A stretch of DNA of 48,561 nucleotides from a bacterium (GCA_021809895.1 JAJZJU010000006.1:1-48561), one strand, 5' to 3'; shown: positions 7,092 through 16,256, counted from the stretch's first letter. Notes: a model not told the origin generated them from the letters alone. Program-made: numbers and translations.

Positions 7092-8870
7092 GTGGCTGCC
7101 TCGAACCCGCCCGAGCGGGAGCTCCGCGAGTTGCTCTTCCTGCAGCAGCTCTCGGTGGCTGCCGCATCCACCATGGGGCGGGATGAGCTCCTGGCCCTTG
7201 TGATCAAGGAGACCAACGGCGCCATGGACGCTGACGTGTGCGCCCTCTACCTCTACGACCGCGACCGCAACGGTCTGGTGTTGACCGCAACCAACGGCCT
7301 CAACCAGGCGGCCGTGGGCAGGGTGGTGATGCGCCTGGGACAGGGGGTCACCGGGGCTGTCGCCGCCGGGCGCCATGCGCTGGCGGTGGCGGAAGTCTCC
7401 CACGACCCTCGCTTCAAGTGGATCGAAGGGGTCGACGAGGAGCGCTTCACATCCATGCTCTCAGTGCCCATCGAGGCGGGCCCCCGGATGGTGGGAGTCC
7501 TCAACGTCCAGACCGTCGAGCGCCGCGACTTCCGCCAGGATGAGATGGCCTTCCTGTCGGCTATAGCGGGTGCGATCGCCGGCGTGTTGGAGCGCACCGA
7601 GCTGCAGCATCAGCTGGAGGGCCAGCTGGCCGAGATCCGCCTCTCACAGACGGTCCACGAGCGGTTCACCAAGCTGGTCCTGGATGGGGCCGGCCTGAGC
7701 AACATCCTGGAGGCGATCGCCAGCCTTGCCGCCGGCGCGGTCGGGATATACGACCCGCTCGGGTTTCGTCTCGAGCACGGCGCCGGGACCGGCCTTCGCG
7801 CCCGACGCGTCCCCATTCCGGCCCAGCTCTTCGACGCGGCGGATCCGGTGGAGACGACCTCGGGGCGAAGTCACGCGGTCCTGACCCTGGCGCCGGTGCG
7901 GGCCGGATCCGAGCTCATCGCCGTCCTGGCCCTGGAGGGGAGCCTGCAGGGAGCGCCCGCAGGGCGACGCCGCGCTCTCGAACACGGCGCCACGGTGGTG
8001 GCGCTGGAGCTGCTCAAGGAGCGGGCCGCCGCCGAGGTTGAGCGCCGCCTGCGAGGCGATCTGCTGGAGGGCTTGCTCACCATGTCTTCTGACCCGGCTG
8101 ACATAACCCGGCTGGCGGTGGGCGCCGAGCGGCTCGGGTATCGGATCCCAGACCGCAGCTGGCTGGTGATCCTCGAGCCTGACGACCCGGTGAGCGCCGA
8201 GGTCATGCAGTCCCATCCGATTCAGGAGCGGCTGCAACGCGACGTGGAGCGGCTGTGCAGGACCCGGGCTCCGGGCGCCATGGTGGTTCCCCGGGCGAGT
8301 GCGCTGGTGGTGGTGCTGCCCGAGGAGTTCTCGGGAGCTGACGCTCCCCCGGGTCGCCTCACCGTGACCGAGGTCGAGGCGGTGGCTCGCAGCCTGCTTG
8401 AGCTGGCGCACGGCCTGGACCGCCGACTCAGCGTCTCCGCCGGCGTTGGCGGTCTGGCCGCGGCTCCTCCCGAGCTCGCCCGCTCTCATGAGGAGGCCCG
8501 ACAGGCGCTGCGGCTGGTGCGTCGGGGCGGCGGACGACGGGTTCTGACCTCCTACCGGTCACTGGGGGCGCTGCGTCTGCTTCTTGAGGTTCGTGACCCC
8601 CAGGTGCTCAGGCGCTTTGTCGAGGAGAGCATGGGACCCGTCATCGCCTACGAGGAGCGCCACCGCACCCCGCTCATCGCGACCTTGGAGGCGCTTTCCA
8701 ACCAGGGCTGGAACCAGAGGGCGGCTGCTCGAACGCTCGGCATCCACATCAACTCCCTCACCTACCGCGTGCAACGAGCGGAGGCGTTGCTCGGGGTTTC
8801 ACTGGATGACCCCGAAGCCCGCGTGGTCCTCGGCGTCGCCCTGCGCGCCCGCAGCCTGATCGCGGGTTGA
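7092..8870 (+). CDS. GAF-domain PucR-type transcriptional regulator
   Basis: A 592-residue regulator. Residues about 20-165 form a GAF domain (ELLALVIKETNGAMDADVCALYLYD, then MLSVPIEAGPRMVGVLNVQT). A long middle region follows, and the C-terminus (about 530-588) is the PucR/CdaR helix-turn-helix: LSNQGWNQRAAARTLGIHINSLTYRVQR. Proteins of this class bind DNA near catabolic genes and respond to a small ligand through the GAF domain; PucR-like regulators are common beside molybdenum hydroxylase operons. The GTG start lies 1 nt after the moaC stop. Whether it controls the cox-like genes is inference. Confidence 0.88.
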   Translation: MAASNPPERELRELLFLQQLSVAAASTMGRDELLALVIKETNGAMDADVCALYLYDRDRNGLVLTATNGLNQAAVGRVVMRLGQGVTGAVAAGRHALAVAEVSHDPRFKWIEGVDEERFTSMLSVPIEAGPRMVGVLNVQTVERRDFRQDEMAFLSAIAGAIAGVLERTELQHQLEGQLAEIRLSQTVHERFTKLVLDGAGLSNILEAIASLAAGAVGIYDPLGFRLEHGAGTGLRARRVPIPAQLFDAADPVETTSGRSHAVLTLAPVRAGSELIAVLALEGSLQGAPAGRRRALEHGATVVALELLKERAAAEVERRLRGDLLEGLLTMSSDPADITRLAVGAERLGYRIPDRSWLVILEPDDPVSAEVMQSHPIQERLQRDVERLCRTRAPGAMVVPRASALVVVLPEEFSGADAPPGRLTVTEVEAVARSLLELAHGLDRRLSVSAGVGGLAAAPPELARSHEEARQALRLVRRGGGRRVLTSYRSLGALRLLLEVRDPQVLRRFVEESMGPVIAYEERHRTPLIATLEALSNQGWNQRAAARTLGIHINSLTYRVQRAEALLGVSLDDPEARVVLGVALRARSLIAG

Positions 8871-8919
8871 GGGCGCCTGGCACATCCGTCCGGTGCGGAC
8901 CTGCTGTGATTTTACAAAC

Positions 8920-8929
8920 CTATCGATAG
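8920..8929. promoter_or_regulatory. palindrome, possible operator of the ArsR-type gene
   Basis: CTATCGATAG is a perfect 10-bp palindrome in an unusually AT-rich stretch, 29 bp before the start of the regulator gene and 17 bp before its -10 element. An autoregulatory operator is the simplest reading; this is inference. Confidence 0.4.
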
Positions 8930-8945
8930 AAAGCTCTCGCTATGT

Positions 8946-8951
8946 TACTCT
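8946..8951 (+). promoter_or_regulatory. -10 element of an apparently leaderless gene
   Basis: TACTCT ends exactly 6 nt before the ATG at 8958. A second -10-like TATGTT overlaps it at 8941-8946. Confidence 0.55.
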
Positions 8952-8957
8952 TGAAGC

Positions 8958-9593
8958 ATGTCGCCCCGAGGTGCCTCCGATCCCCGTGACTCCCTGCGCC
9001 GGGTCACCGACGCCAAGACCATGCGCGCGCTTGCCCATCCCGTCCGTATCTCCCTGATCGAGCTCCTGATCATCGCCGGCCCCATGACCGCCACTCAGGC
9101 GGCGGAAAAGATCGGCGAGAGTCCCAGCACCTGCTCGTTCCACCTGCGGCAGCTGGCGAAGTACGGCTTCGTCGAGGAGGCGGGCCAGGCACCGGGACGC
9201 AACCGGCCGTGGAGGATGACCTCGATCGGGATGACCATGGGGGAGGATCAGGCCGATCCGGCCACCGATCTGGCCGCGCAGGCCCTGCAGCGGATGTTCC
9301 GCGAGCGGGCTCTGAGGCGCCTCCAGCACTGGCGCGAGACCAAGGCCAGCTATCCGAAGGAGTGGCGGGACCTCGCGCACGAGGACGAATACCTCCTCTG
9401 GGTGACGCCCAAGGAGCTGGAGCAGATCGAGCTCGACCTGGGCAGGGTGCTGATGCGCCACCAGGCCAGGCTGGGGAAGAGCGCGGGAAGACCTGAGGCG
9501 GCAAGGCCGATCGAGGTGCTCCAGTACATCTTCCCGGTGGACTTCGAGACCCTCGGTGCCCCCAGCGCGTCTTCCGAGCCGAGTCATGGCTGA
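8958..9593 (+). CDS. ArsR-like winged-helix regulator
   Basis: A 211-residue DNA-binding protein. Residues about 20-95 are a winged helix: MRALAHPVRISLIELLIIAGPMTATQAAEKIGESPSTCSFHLRQL contains the recognition helix typical of the ArsR/HTH_20 group. The C-terminal half is helical and has no cysteine metal site, so metal sensing is unlikely. Its end overlaps the start of the MFS transporter by 8 nt, which makes it the likely regulator of that exporter. A palindrome and a leaderless promoter lie immediately upstream. Confidence 0.9.
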   Translation: MSPRGASDPRDSLRRVTDAKTMRALAHPVRISLIELLIIAGPMTATQAAEKIGESPSTCSFHLRQLAKYGFVEEAGQAPGRNRPWRMTSIGMTMGEDQADPATDLAAQALQRMFRERALRRLQHWRETKASYPKEWRDLAHEDEYLLWVTPKELEQIELDLGRVLMRHQARLGKSAGRPEAARPIEVLQYIFPVDFETLGAPSASSEPSHG

Positions 9594-10836
9594 ATTGCGC
9601 CGGCTGCTGCGCGACCGCACGGCCCGCTGGTTCCTGCTGCAGTCGGTGCTGTCCACCTTCGGCGACCGCTTCATGCTGTTGGCGGCGGGAATCTGGGTGC
9701 GGGTCCTGACAGGCAGCAACGCCGAAGCGGGTCTCACCTTCTTCTTCGTGGTCCTCCCAGGGATAGTGGTATCGCCACTGGCGGGCCTGGTCGCCGACCG
9801 GGTCCCTCGCCGACCGCTGCTCATCGTGTGTCAGGCGGCCGGGGCTGGGTCGATCCTCTTGCTGGTGCTGGTCCACGGCCCGGGCCAGGTCTGGCTCATA
9901 TGGCTGGTGATGGTCGCCTACGGTGCGATCGGCACCTTCATCAGCGCCGCCAAGTCCGCGCTTCTGGTGACGATCGTGCCCAAAGAGCAGCTGGGTGAGG
10001 CCAACGGCTTCCTCAACACCACCGCTGAAGGATTGCGCTTGGTCACGCCCCTGGTGGGCGCCGGGCTGTTCACCCTGGCCGGAGGTCCGGTGGTTGCCGA
10101 GCTGGACGCTGCCACCTACCTCATCGCCATGGGGGTACTCATGTGGCTTCGGGTGGAGGAGCCCAAGGCTCCGGCCACGGCCCAGGGTTGGTTTGCGGAG
10201 ACCTCCGCTGGCTTCCGCCACATCTGGATCACCCTCGCCCTGCGACGAATCATGCTGGCGCTCATCGCATTCGTGGCGGTCGTGGGATTTCTGGAGACGG
10301 CCTTCTTCGGAGTGGTCACCGACGGCCTGCACCGCCCGGCCGCCTTCGTCGGGGTCATGATCTCTATCCAAGGGGTTGGCGCCATTGCCGGAGGGCTCAC
10401 CTCCGCTCCTCTCATGAGACGGATCACGGAGACCAGGCTGACCGCCCTTGGAATGGTTGCGGTCGCCCTCGGCTCGGTCATCTGTGTGGTCCCCAACTAT
10501 CTCCAGGGGAATCTCCCGATGGCCGTGGTGGTCCTGGCGGCCCTGCTGGTCGGGGGCGGCCTTCCCTGGCTGCTGGTGGGTGCCACCACCCTCATCCAGC
10601 GCCGGACCCCACTGGCCCTGCAGGGGCGGGTCGACGCCGCCTTCGGACTTCTGTTCGGAGGGTTCCAGGCCGCCTCCATCGGCCTGGGGGCTCTCCTCAT
10701 CGGCGCCTTCGGATACGTGCCCTCACTAGTGGCGGTCGGGGCCGTCGGCTTGGTGGCCGCCGGCTACCTGATCAGCCGCCCCGGAGTGCCGCCTCTGCTC
10801 CAGGAGAGCGCTCCGGTCGTGGCATCTGCGGACTGA
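9586..10836 (+). CDS. MFS transporter
   Basis: A 416-residue major facilitator with about 12 membrane segments. The loop after the second segment reads GLVADRVPRRP, the MFS motif A (GxxADRxGRR) in a relaxed form. Overall it resembles the enterobactin-exporter/MFS_3 type. I chose the ATG at 9586 because the longer frame upstream runs through the regulator gene and adds only a non-conserved extension. The 8-nt overlap with the ArsR-like gene indicates one transcript; the exported compound is unknown. Confidence 0.9.
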   Translation: MAELRRLLRDRTARWFLLQSVLSTFGDRFMLLAAGIWVRVLTGSNAEAGLTFFFVVLPGIVVSPLAGLVADRVPRRPLLIVCQAAGAGSILLLVLVHGPGQVWLIWLVMVAYGAIGTFISAAKSALLVTIVPKEQLGEANGFLNTTAEGLRLVTPLVGAGLFTLAGGPVVAELDAATYLIAMGVLMWLRVEEPKAPATAQGWFAETSAGFRHIWITLALRRIMLALIAFVAVVGFLETAFFGVVTDGLHRPAAFVGVMISIQGVGAIAGGLTSAPLMRRITETRLTALGMVAVALGSVICVVPNYLQGNLPMAVVVLAALLVGGGLPWLLVGATTLIQRRTPLALQGRVDAAFGLLFGGFQAASIGLGALLIGAFGYVPSLVAVGAVGLVAAGYLISRPGVPPLLQESAPVVASAD

Positions 10837-10924
10837 GCCATCCGGGTGCGCCCCGGCCCTCGACACGCGCTGGCGAGACTTGGGCCCGCTGGCCAATATG
10901 TCATGGGTTGACCCGAAGGCTGGC

Positions 10925-11404
10925 TCAGGCGCGCCGCAGCTTCTGTGCCCGCCACTGCACCACCAGTTGTTGGGTGCCCAGCGTCAGCCCCAGGTACAGC
11001 AGGAGGCTGGCCTCGCCCACGCCATTGACCGCATCGACTCCAAGGTGCAGCCCCACCGCCACCAGCCAGAGCAGGACCGTGACCCAGCTGCCCTTGCGCA
11101 TGAGCCGGCCGCCATCTACGAACAGCCGCACCGTCCAGGCCCTGACCGCTCCCAGGCCGACCGCGAAGACCAAAAGGCTGAGGCCCAGCAGGCCGCTCTC
11201 CTCCGCGGTTAACGGATGGGCGCGGGCGAAGCTGGTCAGCTCCACAAATCCGAACACCAAAAGCACGATTGGCAAAATCGGGCTGGCCCTGACCGGTCGC
11301 TCTCTGAGCTGGCGGTACAGGAGCAGGACCAACACCGCCAGCCCCAAGACCAGGCTGCCGACCGCCGACAGCACCGGGCTTGAGCTGGTGGTGGCCAGGA
11401 CCAT
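10925..11404 (-). CDS. integral membrane hypothetical protein
   Basis: A 159-residue protein with four or five hydrophobic segments (SAVGSLVLGLAVLVLLLY; PILPIVLLVFGFVELTSF; LLGLSLLVFAVGLGAVRAW; WVTVLLWLVAVGLHLGV; LLLYLGLTLGTQQLVVQW). It resembles the DUF1453/CcdC-like group of small membrane proteins, without certainty. It lies 118 bp downstream of coxM on the same strand and is convergent with the MFS gene. Confidence 0.7.
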   Translation of the reverse strand: MVLATTSSSPVLSAVGSLVLGLAVLVLLLYRQLRERPVRASPILPIVLLVFGFVELTSFARAHPLTAEESGLLGLSLLVFAVGLGAVRAWTVRLFVDGGRLMRKGSWVTVLLWLVAVGLHLGVDAVNGVGEASLLLYLGLTLGTQQLVVQWRAQKLRRA

Positions 11405-11522
11405 GCCGCTCAGAAGAGACTCGTCGCGTCGGTACTTTGGGGGGAGTCACTGAGGCCCAAAGACACCAGCGCTGCCGCGAGGCGGCCACCGGTGCGGCAC
11501 TCGCCCCCTCGCACCCTCCTCT

Positions 11523-12329
11523 TCAGGCCGCCTGTTCCAACGCTCTGCGAGTGAGCACCTGCGCCAGATGGAGCCTGAACTCGGAGCTGGCATGGACGTC
11601 GCTGTTGGGGTTGAGCCCGTCGCTGGCCCGCTCCGCCGCCTCGGCGGGCGTCGCTCCGGACCTCAGCGCATCCTCCACCGCGTGGGCGCGCACCGCGGTC
11701 GGCCCCGCGTGGGTTATCCCCACTCGCCAGCCGTCGCCAAGACGCTGGACCCCAACCGCGACGATCGCCCAATCGAAGACCCGGCGGCGGAACTTGAGAT
11801 ACCGGTGTGCGCCCGTGGACACCGGGAAGTCCACCTCCACCACCAGCTCGTCCGGCTCCAGCGCGGTTGTGAACAGGTGCTGGAAGAAGTCCCGGGCGGG
11901 GATGCGTCTGCGGTCGGTGACGATCTCGGCGTCGAGCATGAGAGCTACCGTCGGATAGTCGCCGGCGGCGTCGGCGTGGGCCATGACCCCTCCGATTGTG
12001 CCCCGGGTCCGGACCTGGGGATCCCCAACCTCCTTGGCCACTTCGGCCAGGAGGGGCAGGTTGGCGCGCAGTAGCTCGGATCTGACCAGGGTTGCGTGGC
12101 GGGTCATGGCCCCTATTTGGACGCTCCCGTCCTTGACCCTCACGTAGTCGAGGTCGGGAATGCCGTTGAGGTCGACCAGGTGCCCCGGCTGCGCCAGCCG
12201 CAGGCGCATCATTGGGAGCAGGCTCTGGCCTCCGGCGATCACCTTGGCCTCCGGACCCGCCGTCCTGAGCTGGTTGACCGCGTCTGCCACTGACGTGGCC
12301 CTTGAGTACTCGAAGGCAGCCGGGATCAT
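11523..12329 (-). CDS. coxM: CO dehydrogenase-type FAD-binding medium subunit
   Basis: A 268-residue subunit that carries FAD and passes electrons from the iron-sulfur subunit towards the acceptor. The N-terminal FAD-binding motif is AGGQSLLPMMRLRLAQPGHLVDLN (about residues 32-55), and the second is TIGGVMAHADAAGDYP (about 110-125). The C-terminal CO-dehydrogenase flavoprotein domain follows. The ATG overlaps the coxL stop as ATGA; a longer frame upstream runs into coxL and is not used. It is the last gene of the S-L-M operon. Confidence 0.94.
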   Translation of the reverse strand: MIPAAFEYSRATSVADAVNQLRTAGPEAKVIAGGQSLLPMMRLRLAQPGHLVDLNGIPDLDYVRVKDGSVQIGAMTRHATLVRSELLRANLPLLAEVAKEVGDPQVRTRGTIGGVMAHADAAGDYPTVALMLDAEIVTDRRRIPARDFFQHLFTTALEPDELVVEVDFPVSTGAHRYLKFRRRVFDWAIVAVGVQRLGDGWRVGITHAGPTAVRAHAVEDALRSGATPAEAAERASDGLNPNSDVHASSEFRLHLAQVLTRRALEQAA

Positions 12330-14671
12330 GACTCCGCCTCCTGAATCATCTTCCAGAGCCGGTCCGGGCTGGCCGGCATGTCCACGTGATGGATCCCCAG
12401 CGGGCTGAGGGCATCCGAGATGGCGTTGATCACCGCCGCCGAGGAGGCGATCGTGCCCGCCTCGCCGATACCCTTCACCCCCAGGGGGTTGGTGGGGCTC
12501 GGGGTCACGGTCCGGTCCAGGGTCAGAGCGGGAATCTCGTTCATGGTCGGGACCAGATAGTCGGTCATGGTGCCGGTGAGCAGGAGGCCGGAGTCCTGGT
12601 CGTAAGCAACCTCCTCGTAGAGCGCTTGGGAAATCCCCTGGGCGATGCCACCGTGCAGCTGCCCCTCGACGATCATGGGGTTGATCACGTTTCCGCAGTC
12701 GTCCACAGCCACGTACTTGTGCACCTGCACCGCACCCGTCTCCCGGTCCACCTCCACCACACAGATGTGGGCGCCGAACGGCCACACCCAGTTGGGTGGG
12801 TCGAAGTAACTTGTCGCCTCCAGGCCGTGCTCCATCCCCTCCGGAAGCTTGCCTCCGTAGGCCGCCAGCGCCACCTCCTCGATCGTCTTGCGGGCGGAAG
12901 GATCGCCCTTCACCGAGAAGGTTCCCTGCTCGAAGGTGAGATCGTCGGGGGAGACTTCCAACATATGCCCAGCCAGGCGTTGGGCCTTGTCGCGGATCAC
13001 CATGGCCGCCTTGTGCAGCGCCATCCCGCCCACGGCCAGGCTGCGGCTGCCGTAGGTGCCGTATCCGAAGGACGGTCCCTCGGCGGTGTCGCCATGGCGG
13101 AGCTCCACCTTCTCCATGGGGATCCCCAGGGTGTCCGCCACGATCTGGGAGAAAGTGGTGTCGTGGCCCTGGCCCTGCGCGTGGGTGCCGACATAGGCGG
13201 CCACCGACCCAGATGGCAGAAATCTGATCTGGGCGGCCTCAACCAGGGCGATGCCCCCGGTGGCACCCGCCGTGGCCTCGCTGGGACCGAATCCGCAAAT
13301 CTCCACCCAGGTGGAGCAGCCGATGCCGATCAGCCGCCCCTGCTGGCGCCCCTCGGCTTGGCGCTGGCGCCAGCCGCTGTAGTCGACCAGCTCCATCGCC
13401 TTGTCCAGGCTGCCGTCGTAGTTGCCGGAGTCATACACAAGCCCAAAGTTGTTGGAGAACGGGAACTCGCGAGCGAAGTTCTTGCGACGCAACTCCGCGG
13501 GGTCCATCCCGATCTCCTGCGCCACCCTGTCCACCATGCGCTCGCAGAGGTGGGTCCCCTCCGGGCGGCCGGCTCCCCGGTAAGGGTCGGTGGGCACCTT
13601 GTTGGTCAGGACCCCGATGGTCCTGCCCTGGACTGCCGCCCAGCGGTAGACCCCACCCGCCATCAGGCACGCGCAGGCCTGGAAGGCGCCGAAGGTCCCG
13701 TGGTAGGCGCCAAGGTCCAGCACCTGGGTCAGCCGGAGGCCCAGCAGGGTCCCATCTCGGAGGGCGGCCGCCTCGGCGGTGAAGACCTGACCGCGACCGT
13801 GATAGCTGGTTTGCACGCTCTCGGTCCTGGTCTCGATCCAGCGCACCGGCCGGCCCAGGATGCGTGCGGCGGCCGGCACCAGATAGTCCTCCGGGTAGGG
13901 GCTGATCTTGCTCCCGAACCCGCCGCCGACATCCTCCGCCACCACCCGCACCCGGCTCTCCGGAATCCCCATGGCACCGGAGATGAACAGCCGGATGAAA
14001 TGGGGGTTCTGGCTGCTCAGCCAGATGGTGAGCCGCTCGTCGTAAGGGGAGTACTCGGCCAGGACTCCCCGAGGCTCCATCGGGGTCGGGGCCAGTCGCT
14101 GCTGCCAGATCCGCTCGCTGACGGTGACCTCGGCCCTGGCGAAGGCAGCCTCGATGTCTCCTCCGTCGAAGGTCATGTCCCAGCCGATGTTGTCGGGTCC
14201 CTCCACATGAGCGCGCGGGCTGCCGGGGACCATAGCGGCCTCGGGGTCCACCACCGCCGGCAGCGGATCGTATTCCACCACCACCAGCTCGGCGGCGTCG
14301 GCCGCCAGATAGCGGTCGTCCGCCACCACCACTGCCACCGGCTCTCCCTGGAAGCAGACCTCGTCGGAGGCGATCGGGAAGCGCTCGGGCACGTACTTCT
14401 TCTCGGGAGCGAAAGCTGGGGTGACCGGCATTGTCCCGGACAGCTGAGCGTGGAAGTCCTTGGCGACCAGGACTGCTCTCACGCCCGGTGCAGAGGCCGC
14501 CGCCTCGGTGGCGATGCTGAGGATCCGGGCGTGGGGATGCGGGCTGCGGACCACGGCCATGTGCAGGAGGCCGACGGGCAGGCGGTCCTCGATGAAGCGC
14601 CCATGGCCGGTGATGAGCCTGGGGTCCTCCCGCCGCTGGACGCGAGCTCCGATGAGCTGGCTGACCGCCAT
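12326..14671 (-). CDS. coxL: aerobic CO dehydrogenase-type large subunit (form II-like)
   Basis: A 781-residue molybdopterin-binding catalytic subunit of the xanthine oxidase family. Visible blocks are VGGGFGSKISPYPEDYL (about residues 249-265), PYRGAGRPEGTHL (about 362-374) and the molybdenum-facing glutamate in GVKGIGEAGTIASS near the C-terminus. True form I CO dehydrogenases carry AYRCSFR with a catalytic cysteine; here the loop is PYRGAGR, which marks form II (putative) enzymes whose physiological substrate is debated. Gene order S-L-M is also the form II order. The start at 14671 lies 3 nt after the coxS stop. Confidence 0.95.
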   Translation of the reverse strand: MAVSQLIGARVQRREDPRLITGHGRFIEDRLPVGLLHMAVVRSPHPHARILSIATEAAASAPGVRAVLVAKDFHAQLSGTMPVTPAFAPEKKYVPERFPIASDEVCFQGEPVAVVVADDRYLAADAAELVVVEYDPLPAVVDPEAAMVPGSPRAHVEGPDNIGWDMTFDGGDIEAAFARAEVTVSERIWQQRLAPTPMEPRGVLAEYSPYDERLTIWLSSQNPHFIRLFISGAMGIPESRVRVVAEDVGGGFGSKISPYPEDYLVPAAARILGRPVRWIETRTESVQTSYHGRGQVFTAEAAALRDGTLLGLRLTQVLDLGAYHGTFGAFQACACLMAGGVYRWAAVQGRTIGVLTNKVPTDPYRGAGRPEGTHLCERMVDRVAQEIGMDPAELRRKNFAREFPFSNNFGLVYDSGNYDGSLDKAMELVDYSGWRQRQAEGRQQGRLIGIGCSTWVEICGFGPSEATAGATGGIALVEAAQIRFLPSGSVAAYVGTHAQGQGHDTTFSQIVADTLGIPMEKVELRHGDTAEGPSFGYGTYGSRSLAVGGMALHKAAMVIRDKAQRLAGHMLEVSPDDLTFEQGTFSVKGDPSARKTIEEVALAAYGGKLPEGMEHGLEATSYFDPPNWVWPFGAHICVVEVDRETGAVQVHKYVAVDDCGNVINPMIVEGQLHGGIAQGISQALYEEVAYDQDSGLLLTGTMTDYLVPTMNEIPALTLDRTVTPSPTNPLGVKGIGEAGTIASSAAVINAISDALSPLGIHHVDMPASPDRLWKMIQEAES

Positions 14672-14674
14672 GTC

Positions 14675-15175
14675 TTAACCTCCCATCGGGGCCGCGGCGC
14701 CGGCCCCCTCGCGCATCGCCGCCGCCGCCTTGTGGACGGCTCGGCGGATGTTCACATACCCGGTGCAGCGGCAGAGGTTGCCCTCCAGCCCCCGCCCGAT
14801 CTCCTCGTCGGTGGGATCGGGGTTCTCAGCCAGCAGGGCGGTGGCGGCCATGATGAAGCCGGGTGTGCAGAACCCGCACTGAAGCCCGTGCTCCTCCCAG
14901 AACGCGGTCTGTAGGGGATGCATGCCGTCGGCCGGAGCCAATCCCTCGATGGTAGTGATCGCCATCCCCTCCGCCTGCACGGCCAGCATCGAGCAGGATT
15001 TCACCGGCTGGCCGTTGCAGAGAACCGTGCAGGCGCCGCACTGGCTGGTGTCGCAACCCACGTGGGTGCCGGTGAGCCCGCAGCGCTCCCTCAGGTAATG
15101 CACCAGGAGCAGCCGTGGCTCCACCTCCTCCTGCCTCGGGGAGCCGTTGACCGTGAGCCGCACTAGCTGGGCCAT
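14675..15175 (-). CDS. coxS: CO dehydrogenase-type iron-sulfur small subunit
   Basis: A 166-residue subunit with two [2Fe-2S] clusters. The N-terminal ferredoxin-like cluster uses [15 protein letters not shown] (about residues 42-56), and the C-terminal helical-bundle cluster uses CGFCTPG and CRCTGY (about 100-140). It moves electrons from the molybdenum site in the large subunit to FAD in the medium subunit. I chose the ATG at 15175 because a strong GGAGG sits 7-9 nt upstream; a TTG 6 nt earlier is less likely. It is the first gene of the operon. Confidence 0.95.
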   Translation of the reverse strand: MAQLVRLTVNGSPRQEEVEPRLLLVHYLRERCGLTGTHVGCDTSQCGACTVLCNGQPVKSCSMLAVQAEGMAITTIEGLAPADGMHPLQTAFWEEHGLQCGFCTPGFIMAATALLAENPDPTDEEIGRGLEGNLCRCTGYVNIRRAVHKAAAAMREGAGAAAPMGG

Positions 15176-15177
15176 TC

Positions 15178-15798
15178 TCAACCTCCGTCACCGACCTGTC
15201 GCGCTGCTGACAGGCGAACCCCGGGTTCATCCCCTCTCACCTCAGGTGGCCGCTCGTCCCCTGCGCAGCGTTCTGCCAGAGCGAGTATGGTCCCTTGGCC
15301 AGCCGATGGCAACTGCGGGAAACATGCTGCCGGAAACTGGAAACGGTTGCTTCGAGCTCGTTGTTGTGGTGAAGCCCCATCCGCTCGGTGGCCGATGGAA
15401 GTGTGAGGTCGGCTCTGTCGGCGGAGCCGCCGGCGCCTGCTGAGGATTCGATAGGCGTCTATCAGGTCATCGACCAGATCCGATGTCCACGGTGACTGAC
15501 GAGCGTCGTCGCAGCATGGTGGCTTGGTGCGCGGCTTGTCCGTCGGTGCCACGCCCATGACCTCATAGAGCCGGGCGTAGATGTCCCGGGCGGGGTCGTT
15601 GGCCAGGTGCTCACCGACGTCGATCACAACAGCGGGGTCGGAGTCGGGGAAGGCGAGGAGCAGCCGGCAGAGGCCGTAGAGGTGGACCACACAGAGCCGC
15701 TCGACGGTCGCCCCTGCCAGGCGACAGCCGGCGGCTTCGCAGCCGGAGTGCTCCAGGGCGAGGAGGGCTTCTTTGAGAGACTCCCTCACCGCTCCCTG
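15178..15798 (-). CDS. hypothetical protein with KPPCCD motif, end uncertain
   Basis: The first 130 or so residues look like a real protein: [29 protein letters not shown], then [38 protein letters not shown], then TKPPCCD with paired cysteines. I recall similar uncharacterised proteins in actinobacteria but cannot name a family. The last 80 residues are arginine- and proline-rich and look like read-through of non-coding DNA, so the original end may have been lost. The 5' end is fused to the remnant of a recombinase gene on the same strand, which suggests a rearrangement. The stop lies 2 nt before the coxS start. Confidence 0.45.
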   Translation of the reverse strand, partial: QGAVRESLKEALLALEHSGCEAAGCRLAGATVERLCVVHLYGLCRLLLAFPDSDPAVVIDVGEHLANDPARDIYARLYEVMGVAPTDKPRTKPPCCDDARQSPWTSDLVDDLIDAYRILSRRRRLRRQSRPHTSIGHRADGASPQQRARSNRFQFPAACFPQLPSAGQGTILALAERCAGDERPPEVRGDEPGVRLSAARQVGDGG

Positions 15799-15809
15799 CA
15801 GGCCAGCGA

Positions 15810-16084
15810 TGACGTGGAGGTGTCGATCCCCTGGTCGAGCACACCACCAGATCGACGCCGCGGGCCTGCAAGTCATTGGCCAGAGCGATCAGGTGCTCGA
15901 GGGACCGTCCCAGCCGGTCGCCTTCCCGGGCGACCAGCTGGTGGTCACCAAGCTCGGGGCGGCGGGCCAGCTTCCCGCTGGCCCTGTCGACGAGAACCCG
16001 GTCGCAGCCGGCGGCCTGGAGCGCGTCGCGCTGAGCGTCGAGGTTCTGGTCGGTGGTGGACACCTGCCCGTAGCCGATGCGCAT
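15810..16084 (-). pseudogene. truncated serine recombinase (resolvase N-terminal domain)
   Basis: The first 80 residues are a resolvase/invertase catalytic domain: MRIGYGQVSTTDQNLDAQRD (the active-site serine is in QVSTTDQ), then CDRVLVDRASGKLARRPEL, GDRLGRSLEHLIALANDLQARGVDLVV. Between PEL and GDRLGRS several residues of the usual segment are missing, and after DLVV the frame degenerates instead of continuing to the helix-turn-helix. It is therefore a remnant and probably inactive. It lies at the left edge of the accessory island and may mark an old site-specific insertion. Confidence 0.75.
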
Positions 16085-16256
16085 GGCTCGAGGGAATCGC
16101 AAACGGGAGAGATCATTACATAGCTGCGTACACGGCTTGCGTTACAGACTGGCCGTAGTGGAGCGCCCCGACAGGCGAGCGTGTCCGCGAACGATCGTTT
16201 ACGCTACTTTCCTTCCCGAGTCGCGTGTCCTGCGGATCTCCTCGCGATTGGTCCTG

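Noticed and set aside
8888-8900. GTCCG/CGGAC stem after the PucR-type gene
   Set aside because: Five base pairs without a clean T-tract are too weak to call a terminator in DNA of this GC content.
12386-14914. 842-codon open frame opposite coxL and coxS
   Set aside because: It lies antisense to a well-supported operon; its product is rich in histidine, glycine and leucine without domains, as expected from the reverse of GC-rich coding DNA.
15607-16158. plus-strand frame opposite the recombinase remnant
   Set aside because: The minus strand carries the recognisable resolvase motifs; this frame has none.
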